From the NCBI RefSeq assembly GCF_019320115.1, contig NC_089591.1, positions 23,910,502 to 23,974,501 of the forward strand: a DNA stretch of 64,000 nucleotides. Reading direction: 5' to 3'. Position numbers and translations under genes: made by a program. Source of the stretch: Miscanthus floridulus (Eukaryota; Streptophyta; Magnoliopsida; Poales; Poaceae). This document shows positions 19,967 to 31,212 of the stretch, in pieces. Numbering within the stretch: position 1 is the first letter of the stretch; each line of letters starts with the position of its first letter. Under the pieces are notes generated by a model. That model had not been told where the DNA came from. It searched no databases and was given only the letters and a program-made list of their open reading frames with translations.

Positions 19967-20418
19967 TGTCGGTGCTTGATGACCGACAACTCATCACAAG
20001 GGTACCCTAGGACGATGTTCGAAGGGCTTCGGCATATGTAGAACTTGACAGTAAACTCAAAGAGACGAACAATTTATATTGTTTTGGGCCCTCTTGTCGA
20101 GTAACAACCTTTATGTCTAGTCGTCTTGTAGCCTTTTGTGTTGGATTGATTGTATGATTGTTAGGGTTACATGGGGGTGCACCATATCTCTCTTTATATA
20201 GGGGAGAGGGTAAGGGCACGTATCTAGTCCTAGTTGGTTACAAGACAAGAGTCTTAGTCCTATTACAGAATCTAGCTTTTATAGTAAGCTAACTAAGTGG
20301 ATCTAGAATAGCTTGAAGTCCATGCCACCTTGTCTCACGTCCTTCAACAAATCATGGGCCATCCTAGGGCCCATCCAAGTAGTACCCCATGGGGAACCCC
20401 TAGGACCTTGGTCCATCA
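19967..20418 (-). repeat. 5' LTR of element C
   Basis: On the plus strand it starts TGTCGGTGCTTGATG and ends TTGGTCCATCA, giving TG...CA ends and 452 bp. It is adjacent to a primer-binding site. A TATATAAAG box on the minus strand at 20200-20192 is a good core promoter. The five bases to the right are TAAGA; the partner duplication is lost with the truncated left end. Confidence 0.75.
20192..20200 (-). promoter_or_regulatory. TATA box in the LTR of element C
   Basis: TATATAAAG on the minus strand is preceded by CCC and followed by AGAGA. It lies inside the 452-bp LTR, about 225 bp from both LTR edges, as expected for the U3/R promoter that would drive gag-pol transcription of element C. Confidence 0.55.
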
Positions 20419-20573
20419 TAAGAGCTTCACTCCATGGGCTTAGGCCCTAGCTAGCTATCTATAGTTGTAGGGAGAGATGTGAGGGAGAGTTTGGGGGACG
20501 CGCCAGACTTGTCGATGTATCCCTGTCTTGTACCTCAACGAACACATGCGCTATACTTCGTCGAGTTCTCTAT
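20419..20573 (+). repeat. 5' LTR remnant of element D
   Basis: The block containing TTCACTCCATGGGCTTAGGC and GGGAGAGATGTGAGGGAGAG recurs at 26037-26193 in the 3' LTR with about a dozen differences. The remnant is bounded left by element C and right by a deletion. Confidence 0.8.
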
Positions 20574-20723
20574 GTCCCGTATTGACTCTCTACCAAGGGC
20601 AATCTTTTACTTTGAGCAGTGCGAGAAGGAGTCTATAGGTGCAGCATGGGCCAGTTTTTAGCGTTAATACATATAGGCCCAAACATGTCTTTACCCGATA
20701 GCATATTGCTATGACCCTTTTGT

Positions 20724-21878
20724 TTGGGTATCAATACACATGCTGACCTATGCCTAGACATGACTGTCGGAGGTCATTTCACGTACAAACCTATGATGGA
20801 ACAAGAAAAATTCCTTGAAAACTTCATAGATAGACATGCTTCTTCCGTCATAAGAACCAAACCCCTCCAGGAAAAAGTTATGTCGAGTATTAAGGAGTCC
20901 TCATTAGTCGAATCCAAACACATAGCATCCTTAGATTCAACTCATGAACCCTCATCCGAACCATGAACACTGAAGGAAAGATTAATTCATCCTTCGGAGT
21001 TCCCTACCGAACTCAGGGATTTTGGCAATACCTTGAAATATTTTGGGCATGAAAAGCTTACACAGTCCTTCTGTGGAAGTTAGCCCTAAAATAGAGCCAT
21101 CAAAGGAATGGTTGTTGGAAGTAAACATTCTTCCAAAGCAATTCAGATTCTTTCACCTTCCATGACCATGCCTTGTTCATTAAGGGGAACAAACATAGAA
21201 GCCTTGCACAACCCCACAGTCGAGACTAGTATCATGTTAGATTTCCTAGCGCAAAACCTCTTGGGGAACATGCCACTAGTCCTGACAAATAAACTCTTCA
21301 ACAGTCCATCAGGACTCCTCTTTGAATGTTGTGGGGTTGCCAAGGGCATGCCAATTAAAATTAATGAAACCGAGGTTCACCTAGACTTTCACATCTATGC
21401 CATCCTCAATTTTGATCTTCTTATAGGCCGCCCTTCCAAAAAGCTTTTTCAAGAACAATCTTACTATTGGAGCCTTAGTGAAGAGTTTGGGAAAACTGCT
21501 TCCGCCACTCACTTAGATATCCTAATGGCGGAGCATCATCCCAACAATGACCCATTCAAGGAGGTAAAGTTTGTAAACCCATTTGTTTTACCATCACCCT
21601 CGCTCAAACCCAAGCCATGTCCCTCTGGCAATCCAAATGTTGTTCTTGATGATGGTCAAAATTCAATGTTAATCTTACACGATAAATTCCTTAGGAACAA
21701 AAACTCTTGTGCCATGGACATGTTGCTTAGTACCCCGCACTCCTATGAGGAACACGGCCACCTATCACTCCTTGTTAACAAAATTTTTGGAAGGATAGTC
21801 GTGGATGCATATGTTTATCACAAATATTGCAAATGTCGTAGATACATTGTGGTATTAACCTTGCAGCTTGAACGATAA
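20724..21878 (+). pseudogene. Gag C-terminus and retropepsin-like domain of element D
   Basis: The first open piece (20724-20966) has LCLDMTVGGHFTYKPMMEQE and reads like the C-terminal part of an Athila-type gag. A second piece in the same frame (21108-21878) contains SLRGTNIEALHNPTVETSIM, FLAQNLLGNMPL, GLLFECCGVAKGMPI and ILNFDLLIGRPSKKLF. That is the fold order of a retropepsin-like domain, but the D-T/S-G triad is replaced by NPTVETS, so I infer no protease activity. Stops and a frame change lie between the pieces (20964 and about 21080). Downstream to 23261 there is no recognisable coding sequence. Confidence 0.65.
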
Positions 21879-23261
21879 TGCTAAATGCCTGGTGGTGAAG
21901 TTGGGAACTAAACCACATAGATAGCTACAAGATGAAGTTCCCAAGGCCAAGCTTATGATCATAAATAAAGCACTGCCAGGAGATACCCCAAATTATCATA
22001 AAAAACAACAAAAACTTTCTTATTAATAAAAGCAAGAACATGTTATCAAGTTAGTATGCACCTTCGGGTATTCTTGTGTGCTAACCCTTTTAGGTTAAGA
22101 TCAAGAAGAACAGGGACATACAATGCCTGAAAAAATGGGAGCTACATGGACTACATGCCTTGATGATCTTTGGTGATGGAACACGCTAAAAATGGAGACC
22201 CCGATCCTACACACTTGACTTTCACACAAAAGTCGAAGTGTGGGAGAGGATGGTGAGAGTCCCAAGTTCCATACACACCAATGATCATCTTGCTTTAAAA
22301 AATAGAAATGATGATGTTAGCTCTACCTTGCCATAATATATATATATTTAAAAAATGATTATTAAAAAAAATTCACCAACTCCTTTAACTCATGTTTATC
22401 TCCATATGATTCTGCTCATACAAGTTCATGCTTCCGTTATTTATGTCATATGCTCTGCTTGGATGTATTCATATGGTACATCCATAGGTCCTTCTAAATT
22501 ATGAATGTTGCTTAGGTTAAATAGCCTTCCTTAATCAAAATTTAACAAGGTCTTGAATTCTGGTTAATGAACTTTGAGTCATTATTTTCATAAATAATAG
22601 AAGTAATCGAACATGGAGATGAATCAAGGCTATGTTTATTTTGTAATCTTTACTTTAGCCTTGCTTGAGTTAAACTAAAAAATAATAATAGCCTTGCTTG
22701 AGTTAAACTAAAAAATAATAATAAGTTATGTGAACACTTTAAAAATAAATAAATAAAATAATAATAATTAAAATAACGAATAAAATAATTTAGGCTCCCT
22801 GGGTGTTTGAACCGGCAGAGCCCTTGTTTGTTTCCACCTTTGTTTCTTTTTGTTTCAATAAATAGGTACAAGAATAAATGTGGGGGAGATCTCTCAAGAA
22901 CGACACGCTCACATTTGAGATCTCCCACCAACACGCTGCACAAACCCGAACGATCCATCATGCAAAAGGACAAAACAGATGGCTCTAGAGAGGATTCCCC
23001 ATATCTCCTTTCTCTTCAAACGATGGTTTGTGCAACACTACCCTCAGCTCCCTCTAACTTTGAGTCTGAACAAACATAAATCTTGATCATTGAAGTTAAA
23101 CTCAATTTATCCCTACTATCTCCTCCCGATGAATAATGCCCCTATGCACCACACTTCAAATTTTGAAAAGTGACATGTTCATAACATCTTTAAGATAGAA
23201 GCTTGCATAAAGTTTGTTCCATATACATACACTTGTGCTTGTGGGAAAATATTCTAATAGG
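21879..23261 (+). other. Non-coding 3' interior of element D, first part
   Basis: AT-rich sequence without domain similarity. A 33-bp unit beginning AGCCTTGCTTGAGTTAAACT is tandemly duplicated at 22657-22689 and 22690-22722, next to A/T-rich tracts. A 90-codon frame at 22807-23079 is open, but I see no motif and no homology I recognise. Confidence 0.4.
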
Positions 23262-24406
23262 CCAAGTTTTGAAAGTCGATGACTACGACGCGCCTAGTCG
23301 CGCCTAGTCACTAGGCTACGGCCCAGGCGCCTAGGACTAGGGGGGTAGTCACCCCTCAAGTTGACGGGAGCACCTAGGCGCCTAGGCGGCACCTCCGCAT
23401 GACTCGGCAGTGCCCAGAAGCCCAAGGCGGCGCGGAATCGACTCGAGTCGGCCCTGGGTTTCCTAGCGCGCGCAAAATATTATGTGGCGGCCGGCGAGCT
23501 GCGCGCGCGGGAAAGGTTGGCGCTGGGGGGAAATTGCCGCGCGTGCGCGACAGATAAGGCCACATATGGGTACCGAAGCCGCGCGCGATGCTATTCCGCT
23601 ACCAGGCGATGCTCCTCTCTGTCGAGAAGCAGCTTCCGCCGGTGCCAACGCTCCTCCCCGCCCGCCAGTCCGTTCCGACCTTGTCCTCCTCCACTCCTCC
23701 CCAGTCTCCACCCAGCTCGTCCTCCTCCCCGTATCGAAGCCATGAAGGGCCTCCCCGCCGCCCAGTACCCTCCCCGGTGGTCATCTCCCTCAGGCGGAGC
23801 CCTAGCCCCCAAGGCCGATGCCCGAAGCCAAAGGTATGTCTTCCCCTACTCTGCTCTGCTCCCTTGAACTACTCTGCCCTATTTCCCTGCTGCTCTCCTC
23901 TCCTCTGTTTCTGAAATCTAAAGTATGAATCTATGAATTGTTGTAGTACTGCATGTATATATCATTATATCTGATTGCTTGTTCTGAAATCTGATTGCAT
24001 GTTCTGAAACTCAGATTGGTTGATTGCTACAGCCTACAGGTATACTGATTGCTTTGATTTCTAAAATCTGAAATCTGATTGCATATACTGATTGGCTGAT
24101 TGCTTTGATTGCATGTGTATGTTTGTAATTTGTTGATTGTTGCATCAACTACAAGTGAGGAACATCACTTCTGTTATTCTGTATCAACTACAAGTAAGGA
24201 CTAAGGACCTAAGGTATGTCTTTCTAAATTATTCATGATTTCTGCTATATAATTATATATATATTATGCTATATATATTATATATTATACTAAATTGGCA
24301 AAACACCTAGCAAAATGTCTAGCATCGCCTAGGCTAGCCTAGGCTAGACTAGTCGCTAGGCTAGGGGTCATTGCCTAGATTTCGCCTAGCGCCAAGAAAA
24401 ACTTGG
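23262..24406. mobile_element. Small non-autonomous hAT transposon
   Basis: The ends are CCAAGTTTT (23262-23270) and its near-complement AAAACTTGG (24398-24406). The flanks carry a perfect 8-bp duplication, CTAATAGG, at 23254-23261 and 24407-24414. Both subterminal regions are rich in GCCTAGGCG and CTAGGC motifs (23290-23390 and 24305-24395), which I take as transposase-binding arrays. The 5' half is GC-rich with several overlapping open frames and no recognisable domain. The middle has repeated ATCTGATTGC units. No transposase is present. Confidence 0.8.
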
Positions 24407-24414
24407 CTAATAGG

Positions 24415-25506
24415 ACAATCATTTTGACTAAGTTGCTGTGAAGTGTGATATAGTTCTAACTTAAAAATCCTACCATTTCTATTCAAAGCACTTGGAGAAT
24501 TTGTTTGATAAAAATGATATAAAACCATAGCGTCACATACTCTGCAATTGCTAAGCAATTTCTACCAAAGCCAAATATGACATCTTGCAAGTTTCAAGCC
24601 TTCCACATATGCTGCTTGTTATTGTGTTTAGTTTGGTCAAGTCTTGTTGACCCTTGTTGAGAGATTTATCATGCTTCCAAGATCAAGATCACATACACCC
24701 ACATACACATGCTACTCTTACACTAGAAGTACACACAAACATGCTTTCATTTAGATCCACCAAAAAATCTGCTCCCACACTAGGAGTAGACAAAAATATG
24801 TTTGTTAAGCAAATGCTCCATGTTCTAAAAAGATAATGATCTCTCTAAATATATGGATTATAAGAGACATGGGCTAGCTTAAAAAATATGGACACATGAA
24901 GGTCCAAGTACAAAAAAATGATGTGCACATGAAGGCTCATGTATTGAAAAAAAGAAGGAAAGACATCCATGTTTCAAAATAATAAGTTATAGAGAGAGAG
25001 ATCATATCTACAAAAGGAGTATAGTTCTAGTTTACCTTTTTCCACACACATGCACATCTTGATCTAAGAGTATGGCACTTCTCTCCTTGGATCCTCGATT
25101 TGACTTTACAACATATGCAATACAAGTAGGCTATATTGTTTATCCCTAACTAAAGCCCCACATAAACCTTTTAGAGATAGGAGAAAAAAAGAAGGAAAAA
25201 CATTACTATGCCTTGGTAACGATGATTTGAGAGTGCCATTTGAGGAGTATAAAGTGGACTATCTTTTTCTTAAGAAAAACTCCCAAAAACTCCAAGTTGC
25301 TAAGATGAGAATTTGGGAAGATGACTTTGTTTCAAGAACTATTCCAATTTTGAACCACCCAAGGAAACATGTTAGCTAACGCCACATATCCCACTTTTAT
25401 AAAGCATGTGTTTGAACAAGTTTCATGTATAGCCATATATCTTAGAATGTTATGCCCATGATTACTTTTATTCCTAAGCTTTGCTCAAGGACGAGCAAAA
25501 GGCTAA
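24415..25506 (+). other. Non-coding 3' interior of element D, second part
   Basis: AT-rich sequence leading to the polypurine tract. A short unit, ACATGAAGG followed by TCCA or CTCA, recurs at about 24894 and 24928. No frame of interest. The last bases before the tract (AGGACGAGCAAAAGGCTAAG) are typical of Athila-like 3' ends. Confidence 0.4.
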
Positions 25507-25519
25507 GTGTGGGGGAGCT
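25507..25519 (+). other. Polypurine tract of element D
   Basis: GTGTGGGGGAGCT lies directly before the TGTTGGCGG start of the 3' LTR. It is the primer of plus-strand DNA synthesis and fixes the element's orientation. Confidence 0.7.
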
Positions 25520-26758
25520 TGTTGGCGGTCCTTAATGTTCAAATCCGACCACCAATTAAGACACAAAAAGAGGACAAATTAACAATCTTAAACACATATG
25601 CATTTACTATTGACCAAGTTTCACATGTATTTAGAGATCATTGTTTTGTAGGCCATAAATACAAATACATGGGAGAATACACCGAAAGTCACTTTTCGAT
25701 GCTGATTTGCGCAAAGGAATAAATGGAAAGGTCCATCAATTCAAGTCATCTTGGTGATAGACCACCCAAGGAGCAGCCCACATCCACTCAGTAGTCCACC
25801 ATGCGAAGGCGATGGCGAGAGGCTTCAGTCAAGGGTCAGCCGACCCCTAGTGTCAGCCACCCCCACCTGGTGCAGCTCAGGCCTCTTCTTCATCTGGCGA
25901 TGGCATGGAGGCATGCATAGGCAATGCATGCCAGGATTTGTCTAAATATAGCTCTCCAAACCGTCCTATGGTTGCTATAAAAGGAGGGGTAGAGCTACCA
26001 TTCTAGACAACAACACACAAGGAGCAAGAGCAACACCACATTTGAGAATAAGAGGTTCACTCCATGGGCTTAGGCCCTAGCCCGCTATCTAGAGTTGTAT
26101 GGAGAGATGTGAGGGAGAGTTTAGGGAAGAGCTAGACTTGTCGGTGTCTCCCTGTCTTGTACCTCAATGAACACCTATGCTATACTTCGTTGGGTTCTCT
26201 CGCTAAGTGAGTGTTCGTGGTTCTTTTGGTTATAAAGTTTTTGATTAGTTAAGCTTTGCCCTTACTTGTTTGTGTCCCTGTGGTGGATACTCTAGTAGAG
26301 GACCCTAATAAAGATGGATAACCCTATGTAATGCTAGAGTAGTAGTCGATGGCATAGATGTGGTGTCTAGGCTAGAGGCTACCTTTGTTTGCCTCATGCC
26401 CCATGGTTCAGCGGTAGGCGATAGGTGGTGACAACCCTATCCATCCCTTGTAATCCCCCATGTTTGGGTCTGATGTAGAGCTATAGTCTAGGCCTCACCT
26501 GGCAGACCAGGTGTGATCCAGTGCCCGAAGTGAGCAAGTAGAAGTAGAGTTTATCTTCTCATAGACCCAAAAGCCAAAGGAATCCATCTCTACCCTTTCC
26601 AACTATATCCTTGTGTTGTCCTTGGATGAATTAGCTAGAGGACATACCACCATTCTCCTGTGAAAAATACGATACCCTGAATACTTTTGGGTGAAAGCTA
26701 CTAATGGTAATTTCATACGCTTGCAGATTAATTCTGTAGACGTTAAGAAATACCAATA
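25520..26758 (+). repeat. 3' LTR of element D
   Basis: It begins TGTTGGCGGTCCTTAATG after a polypurine tract and ends near AAATACCAATA, where the terminal CA has probably changed to TA. Length is 1239 bp. A TATAAAAGG box at 25976-25984 is a likely promoter. Sequence right of it belongs to the gag of element E. Confidence 0.7.
25976..25984 (+). promoter_or_regulatory. TATA box in the LTR of element D
   Basis: TATAAAAGG is followed by a G-rich stretch and then AGACAACAACACACAAGG, which would place a transcription start near 26010 and a short R region. It is the core promoter of the LTR; this copy would read outward into element E. Confidence 0.55.
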
Positions 26759-26769
26759 ATATTATGATG

Positions 26770-29700
26770 CTAAAGAGGTCGAACAACGCCATAAAGAAGA
26801 AGTCGGTCGGGCTCCTCGGACCGATCACCCAGCATGCCATGATTATGATCGTCATGATGACCGACGCCTTCATGACCATGACCATGATCGTGACCACTGC
26901 AATAGACCAGAGAGCTCCAAACCTAGGCAGTTGTGATGCCGCCGACCTGATAGCTTCATCGACTCCGTCGAGCAGCCTTGTGCTAAGTGCAATTGCAACA
27001 CATAGTTTGACAAGATGCTCGATGGCCCATGCCAGGTGAAAGGTCCTTGTTTGGTTTTGGTAATTGAGTGACAACCTAGGTGGACTAATGTGTTTAATGT
27101 GAGATACACAGGTGATTAGTCCATAGGTACATGTGTGTGAGCAATACATGCCATGGAGGTGAAATGGCTTGGATTTGTTACAAGGCTCACACATGTGATA
27201 AAGGAGCTCATTGCATATGAGACATGACATTGAGTCATGTGACTAAGGTGGAGAAGATCAAGACAAAACTTGGCTTGATGGACCAATTGCAAGCGTGAAT
27301 GGGCAAGTTGGAGGCTTTAGAGTGATGGACCGCGTGGCAGTGAAGCTGGAGCAAGACTTGGCACCAATGGACGAAGGCAACGGTGAAAAGCAAGTGAGGT
27401 CAAGATTGATGAACCAATACGGTCACATGATGACATGAAGTGGATCATTTCATTTGGTGATTGGTTGGTGCATGTGTTGCAACAACGATGGAGGAGATGG
27501 AATGGAATGTGCAAGGCAAAGGTATATTTGTAGGGCATTTTGATTTAACTGGTCAAAGGTTGTGTAGAGAAGTGCATGACCGGGTTTTGGATAGATGACC
27601 ATACTTTTAAGAGGAGCAAACTTGTTTGCATATCGGTCATCTAATGCCACTTGAGCGATCGAACATTGCATATGTGCTAGGATCGAGTGGCATTGAGAAT
27701 AGAGTGCTAATCCTTTAGAAAAAATGATTGTGAAAATCTAACACATGAGCACAAGGTGGTGATCACTTGGTGGTGTTAGCACATTTGCAAAGAAGTCAAA
27801 AGGTGAAGAAAGGAGGTGAAAATGGGCTTGGAGTGTTGCCCTAGGGGCACCACCACCCCCTATCTGGTGCACCGCCACCCTATTGGTGGTGACTGGCTGG
27901 TTGAGGCCAAGAGCAGGGGTTGTAGCTGGCACCACCATATGTTGTCTAGTGGCACTGCCACCCCTAGGGCGGTGCCCACCTGGACTTGGTTTTGAGCAGC
28001 AGTAGAAGGGCTATCACCGGACATGGCAGTGTACACTGCCATGTGCAGGGCGGTGCACCTCTAGGTGTTGTTCGGTGGCACCACCACTTTTTTCCTAAGG
28101 GTGGTGAGTTTGGTGCTGAGATGAGGGGGTCACTACCACAGTCACCGCCATGGTGACGGTGGTGCACCGCCCTATTTTTCTAGAGAGAAGGGTTTCTAGG
28201 TGTTGGCTGAGGTGGCACCACCGCCGCCTGTCCGATGACCATGGCTAGTGAAACTAGCCATTGGATTCGACCATTGGGGGCACCGCCACCCCATGTTCAG
28301 TGACCGCACCATCGTGTCTGATGCCCTCATAGAAAGTGCAGCTTTGCTCCAAAGACTCTTTTTGGCTTGGGGGCTATGAATAGAGGTCAAGCTTAGGCAT
28401 TTGCCTAGTGAAGCACCTTAGGGATATGTTGCCCTTGTGTGTGCTTGGTTTGATAAGCCTCTAGCTCACTTATGCTTGTGAGAAGTGTGAATCCATTGCG
28501 AGTAAGTGATTCTAGTGCGTTGCATTGTGAGATTGCATCAAGTGGCACTAGGATGATCGAGTTGCAAGCCAGTGGTGCTTGTTACTCTTGGAGGTTGCCA
28601 CCTCCTAGATGGCTTGGTGGTGGTCTCCATCGAAGCACACAAAGAAGATTGTGTGGTGCTCTAGAGGAGGATTTGCGAGGTGGATTGTGCTCACCCCTGC
28701 AGGGGATAATGAAGAGCAACTCTAGTTGAGTGTGTCATTGAGCTACCCCCACTTTCAGGGTAGGTTCTTGCAGTGCCTGATGTGCGAACTTAGCGGGTGA
28801 TGCCAATTAGCCATTGAACCACGAAGTGAGCGGTCGACACAATGGGGACTAGCGTGTTGGCAAGCACATGAACCTCAGGATAAAATCATCGTGTCATCCT
28901 TGTCTTCCCGTTGGTTTGCAATCCATTTACATAAGCTTGTAATTACTTTCATATACATTGTGCTTGTGTAGTTGCTCTTATAATTAGTTAGCTTGTGTAG
29001 CTTGCTAGTTACCTTCTTGCTTGTGTAGCATAGAAGTAGCTCCCTTGCGCAAATAATTTGGCTTGAGTAGCCTTGTTAGTTGCATTGCTTAGTTTGTGTA
29101 TATAAGTAATTTGCGCTCTAATTTGGCTTCTGTAGCCTTGTTATTGAGCATTGCTAGTGAGCTTAGGAGCTTTCTACGTTTTGCATCACTAGTTGTGTAG
29201 GAGCTCCCCCGGTTGCTTGAAGTACTAGATGCATACGTTTGTGTGACATTGCAAGCTAGAATTGTTAGGTGAGCTCTAGCTAGCCCGATACCTTTTTGCT
29301 TAACTAGGATCTTTTATAAGGTACTTGAGAACTTAGATAGAGGGGTGTAGTCTTGGCTAGACCGATAGTTTTAATTTCGCATTTGTTTTGGTTAGCCAGC
29401 ACTGATTAATTTTAGAAAGGACTATTCACCCCTCTAGTCTAGCCATCTCGACCCTACACCATGTCCATAAGGGTGCCAAGCATACCATGAGGGAGTGCAT
29501 GGGCCTTGCCCTACTTGAAGAGCAAAACAAGAAGCGCGATGACTGTGATGATGACGTGGGCAAGGATCGTGATCCCCTAGGGATGCGGGTGGCACTTTCC
29601 ATGGCCCTAGCAAGATCGTCCATATGATCTCTAGGGGCTGAGCAGCCACCAAGAACAGGCATGACCTAGAAGCTCACAGGATGGCATGTTCTAGCTGTAA
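26770..29700 (+). pseudogene. Gag C-terminus of element E, split by a solo LTR
   Basis: The left part (26770-27036) encodes a His/Asp/Arg-rich stretch and CAKCNCNT followed by a stop and FDKMLDGPC. The right part (29463-29700) continues HKGAKHTMRECMGL, the second half of the same zinc-binding region. Skipping the inserted LTR and one copy of its target duplication keeps a consistent frame across the junction. The right part then has DRDPLG-type acidic residues and breaks down. Confidence 0.7.
27037..29458 (+). mobile_element. Solo LTR of a Sirevirus-like (Ty1/copia) retrotransposon
   Basis: It starts TGAAAGGTCCTTGTTTGG and ends CATCTCGACCCTACA, giving TG...CA ends and 2422 bp. Flanks are CCAGG (27032-27036) and CCATG (29459-29463), a 5-bp target duplication with one change. 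The terminal CACCCCTCTAGTCTAGCCATC block and the GGTGGCACCGCCACC-rich middle (27830-28290) fit Sirevirus LTRs as I know them. No internal domain or second LTR is present, so it is a solo LTR left by LTR-LTR recombination. Long frames inside are not coding. Confidence 0.75.
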
Positions 29701-29835
29701 AGGCTACTAGCACCATCACCGACCCTAGGTACCTCCCCTGGTCAGATCAACCCATCACCTTCACTAGGGCCGACCAATGGGTAGAGATTCCTTACTCTAG
29801 ATGCTTCATGCTTGTTCTAGGACACCATCATCCAA

Positions 29836-30021
29836 ATGGTACACTTCACAAAGGCCCTCATCGATGGAGGGAGTGCCCTCAATATTCTCTTCGCCAGCGC
29901 CCTAAAGGAGTTGGGCCAATCCAAGCAAGACCTCATCGTTGTAGACTCTCCATTTTGGGGGATTGTCCTAGGCAGGGCATCTCAACCCCTCGGCAAGATT
30001 ACGCTACCCGTTTCAATTTGA
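29836..30021 (+). pseudogene. Aspartic protease of element E
   Basis: Retropepsin of the Gag-Pol precursor. The frame reads ALIDGGSALNILFASALKEL with the D-G-G catalytic motif, then LGRASQPLGKITLPVSI. It matches the protease of element C in layout. The frame ends at 30021, and the downstream spacer to 30560 is interrupted by several stops. Confidence 0.8.
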
Positions 30022-30559
30022 CACCATCGACATGTTTCACATCGAGTACATCACCTTCCTGGTTGCCTGACTTCGACACTACCTACCATGCCATTCTTGA
30101 TCGACCGGCACTCACCAGATCATGGTCGTATCGCACTACTCCTATCTAGTGTTGAAGATGCCAGTGCTCGAGGAGTCCTCTCCCTGTAGGCCAACCTCGC
30201 TGTGGCTAACGATTATGAGAAGGAGAGCCTCACCCATGCTAAAGCCTTCAACCTCTCCACGCGCATGGAAGTTGGCCTCGCTGAGTCCAAGACAGTGCTT
30301 GAAGAAGACCAGGAGAACCCGATGATGAAGGCACCTCAGAAAGCCACCAAGGCCTAGGAAACCAAGGAAGTGAGCCTTGGCTTTGCTGACCTAGCCAAGA
30401 CCATGAAGATCGAGGCCCATCTAGACCCCAAATAGGAAGATGCGTTCATCAGCTTCCTACGTACAACATAGATGTGTTTGCATGGAAACCTACAAACATG
30501 CCTAGGGTACCAAGGGAGTTGATCGAGGACTCCTTACATGTCTCACCGACCACCAAGCC

Positions 30560-31212
30560 AATCAAGCAGAAGCTCTGATGTTTCACATAGGACAAGAAGG
30601 AGCCTATTAGGGTAGAATTAAACTGGCTTCTAGCAGCCAGATTTATCAAAGAGGTGTATCATCCCAAGTTGCTAGCTAACCCAGTGCTCATTCAAAAGAA
30701 GAATAAAGAATGGAGAATGTGCATTGATTGCACCGATCTCAACAACGACTGCCCTAAAGACCCCTTCGATATCCGTCACATCGATGAGGTCATTGATTCC
30801 ACCATCGATTGCAAACTGCTTTCTTTCTTAGATTGCTATTCTGGTTATCACCAAATCTCCTTAAAGGAGGAGGACCAGATCAAAACATCCTTCATTACAC
30901 CGTTCGACTGCCTACTGTTACACCACCATGTCCTTTGGACTAAAAAATGCTGGTGCAATGTATCAGAGAGCCATCCAATGTTGCCTTAAAGATCAAATAG
31001 GCCACAACATTTAGGCCTACATCGATGATGTAGTAGTTAAGTCAAAGACCATCGATAACCACATCGCCGACCTCGAAGCAAACGTTCAAAGCCCTTAAAG
31101 AATACCAATGCAAACTAAATCCTAGCAAGTGTATATTCGGTGTCCCATCCAGTATCCTTCTAGGGCTACATCGTCAGCTGCTCGGGGAATCAAGGCAAAC
31201 CCTGAGAAAGTG
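30560..31212 (+). pseudogene. Reverse transcriptase of element E, truncated
   Basis: The RT core is visible in the plus strand: NPVLIQKKNKEWRMCIDCTD, NDCPKDPFDIRHIDEVIDST and SFLDCYSGYHQISLKEEDQI, up to FITPF (30654-30905). A frame change at about 30908 is followed, in another frame, by TMSFGLKNAGAMYQRAI, a stop near 31013, and AYIDDVVVKSK, so the catalytic YIDD box is intact (31017-31050). The sequence ends at 31212 after a segment like FGVPSSILLGY. RNase H and integrase are missing. Confidence 0.8.

Larger units (their letters stand above)
15560..20418 (-). mobile_element. Tat-lineage Ty3 retrotransposon C, truncated at its 3' end
   Basis: Read on the minus strand, the order is LTR (20418-19967), primer-binding site, gag, protease, RT and RNase H. 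It is cut off at about 15560 before the integrase. The order, the DGGAGLN protease motif and the TGGCGCGCCAGGTAGGGG primer site fit the Tat group of Ty3 elements. Its LTR lies inside the 5' LTR of element D: the bases right of it (from 20419) continue a sequence also found in D's 3' LTR at about 26037. All coding parts are damaged. The left flank has been replaced by element A sequence. Confidence 0.75.
20419..26758 (+). mobile_element. Athila-like non-autonomous Ty3 retrotransposon D
   Basis: It comprises a 5' LTR remnant (20419-20573), a gag/protease-like pseudogene (20724-21878), a long AT-rich non-coding part, a polypurine tract (25507-25519) and a complete 3' LTR (25520-26758). The 5' remnant matches 26037-26193 of the 3' LTR; the match stops at 20573, so the end of the LTR and the start of gag are deleted. 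No RT, RNase H or integrase is present. Element C is inserted in the 5' LTR and a hAT in the non-coding part. D itself lies in the gag of element E, whose sequence appears directly to the right. Confidence 0.7.
26759..31212 (+). mobile_element. Tat-lineage Ty3 retrotransposon E, fragment (gag-protease-RT)
   Basis: A plus-strand element without visible LTRs. The gag C-terminus is split by a solo LTR (27037-29458); gag continues at 29459, protease is at 29836-30021 and RT at about 30560-31212. The left end is interrupted by element D and the right end stops at 31212 against an unrelated LTR fragment. The parts match those of element H (minus strand, 56600-61210) closely in wording, so E and H are members of one family. 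Confidence 0.75.

Noticed and set aside
22807..23079. 90-codon plus-strand ORF in element D
   Set aside because: No motif, and it lies in the non-coding 3' interior where equivalent elements lack genes. Not strong enough to call.
23482..23914. Several 60-127-codon ORFs in the small hAT
   Set aside because: GC-rich core open on both strands; no domain and no conservation evidence.
27830..28290. CACCACC/GGTGGCACCGCC-rich stretch suggestive of a coding repeat
   Set aside because: It is the variable, GC-rich part of a Sirevirus-like LTR; there is no long sense frame.
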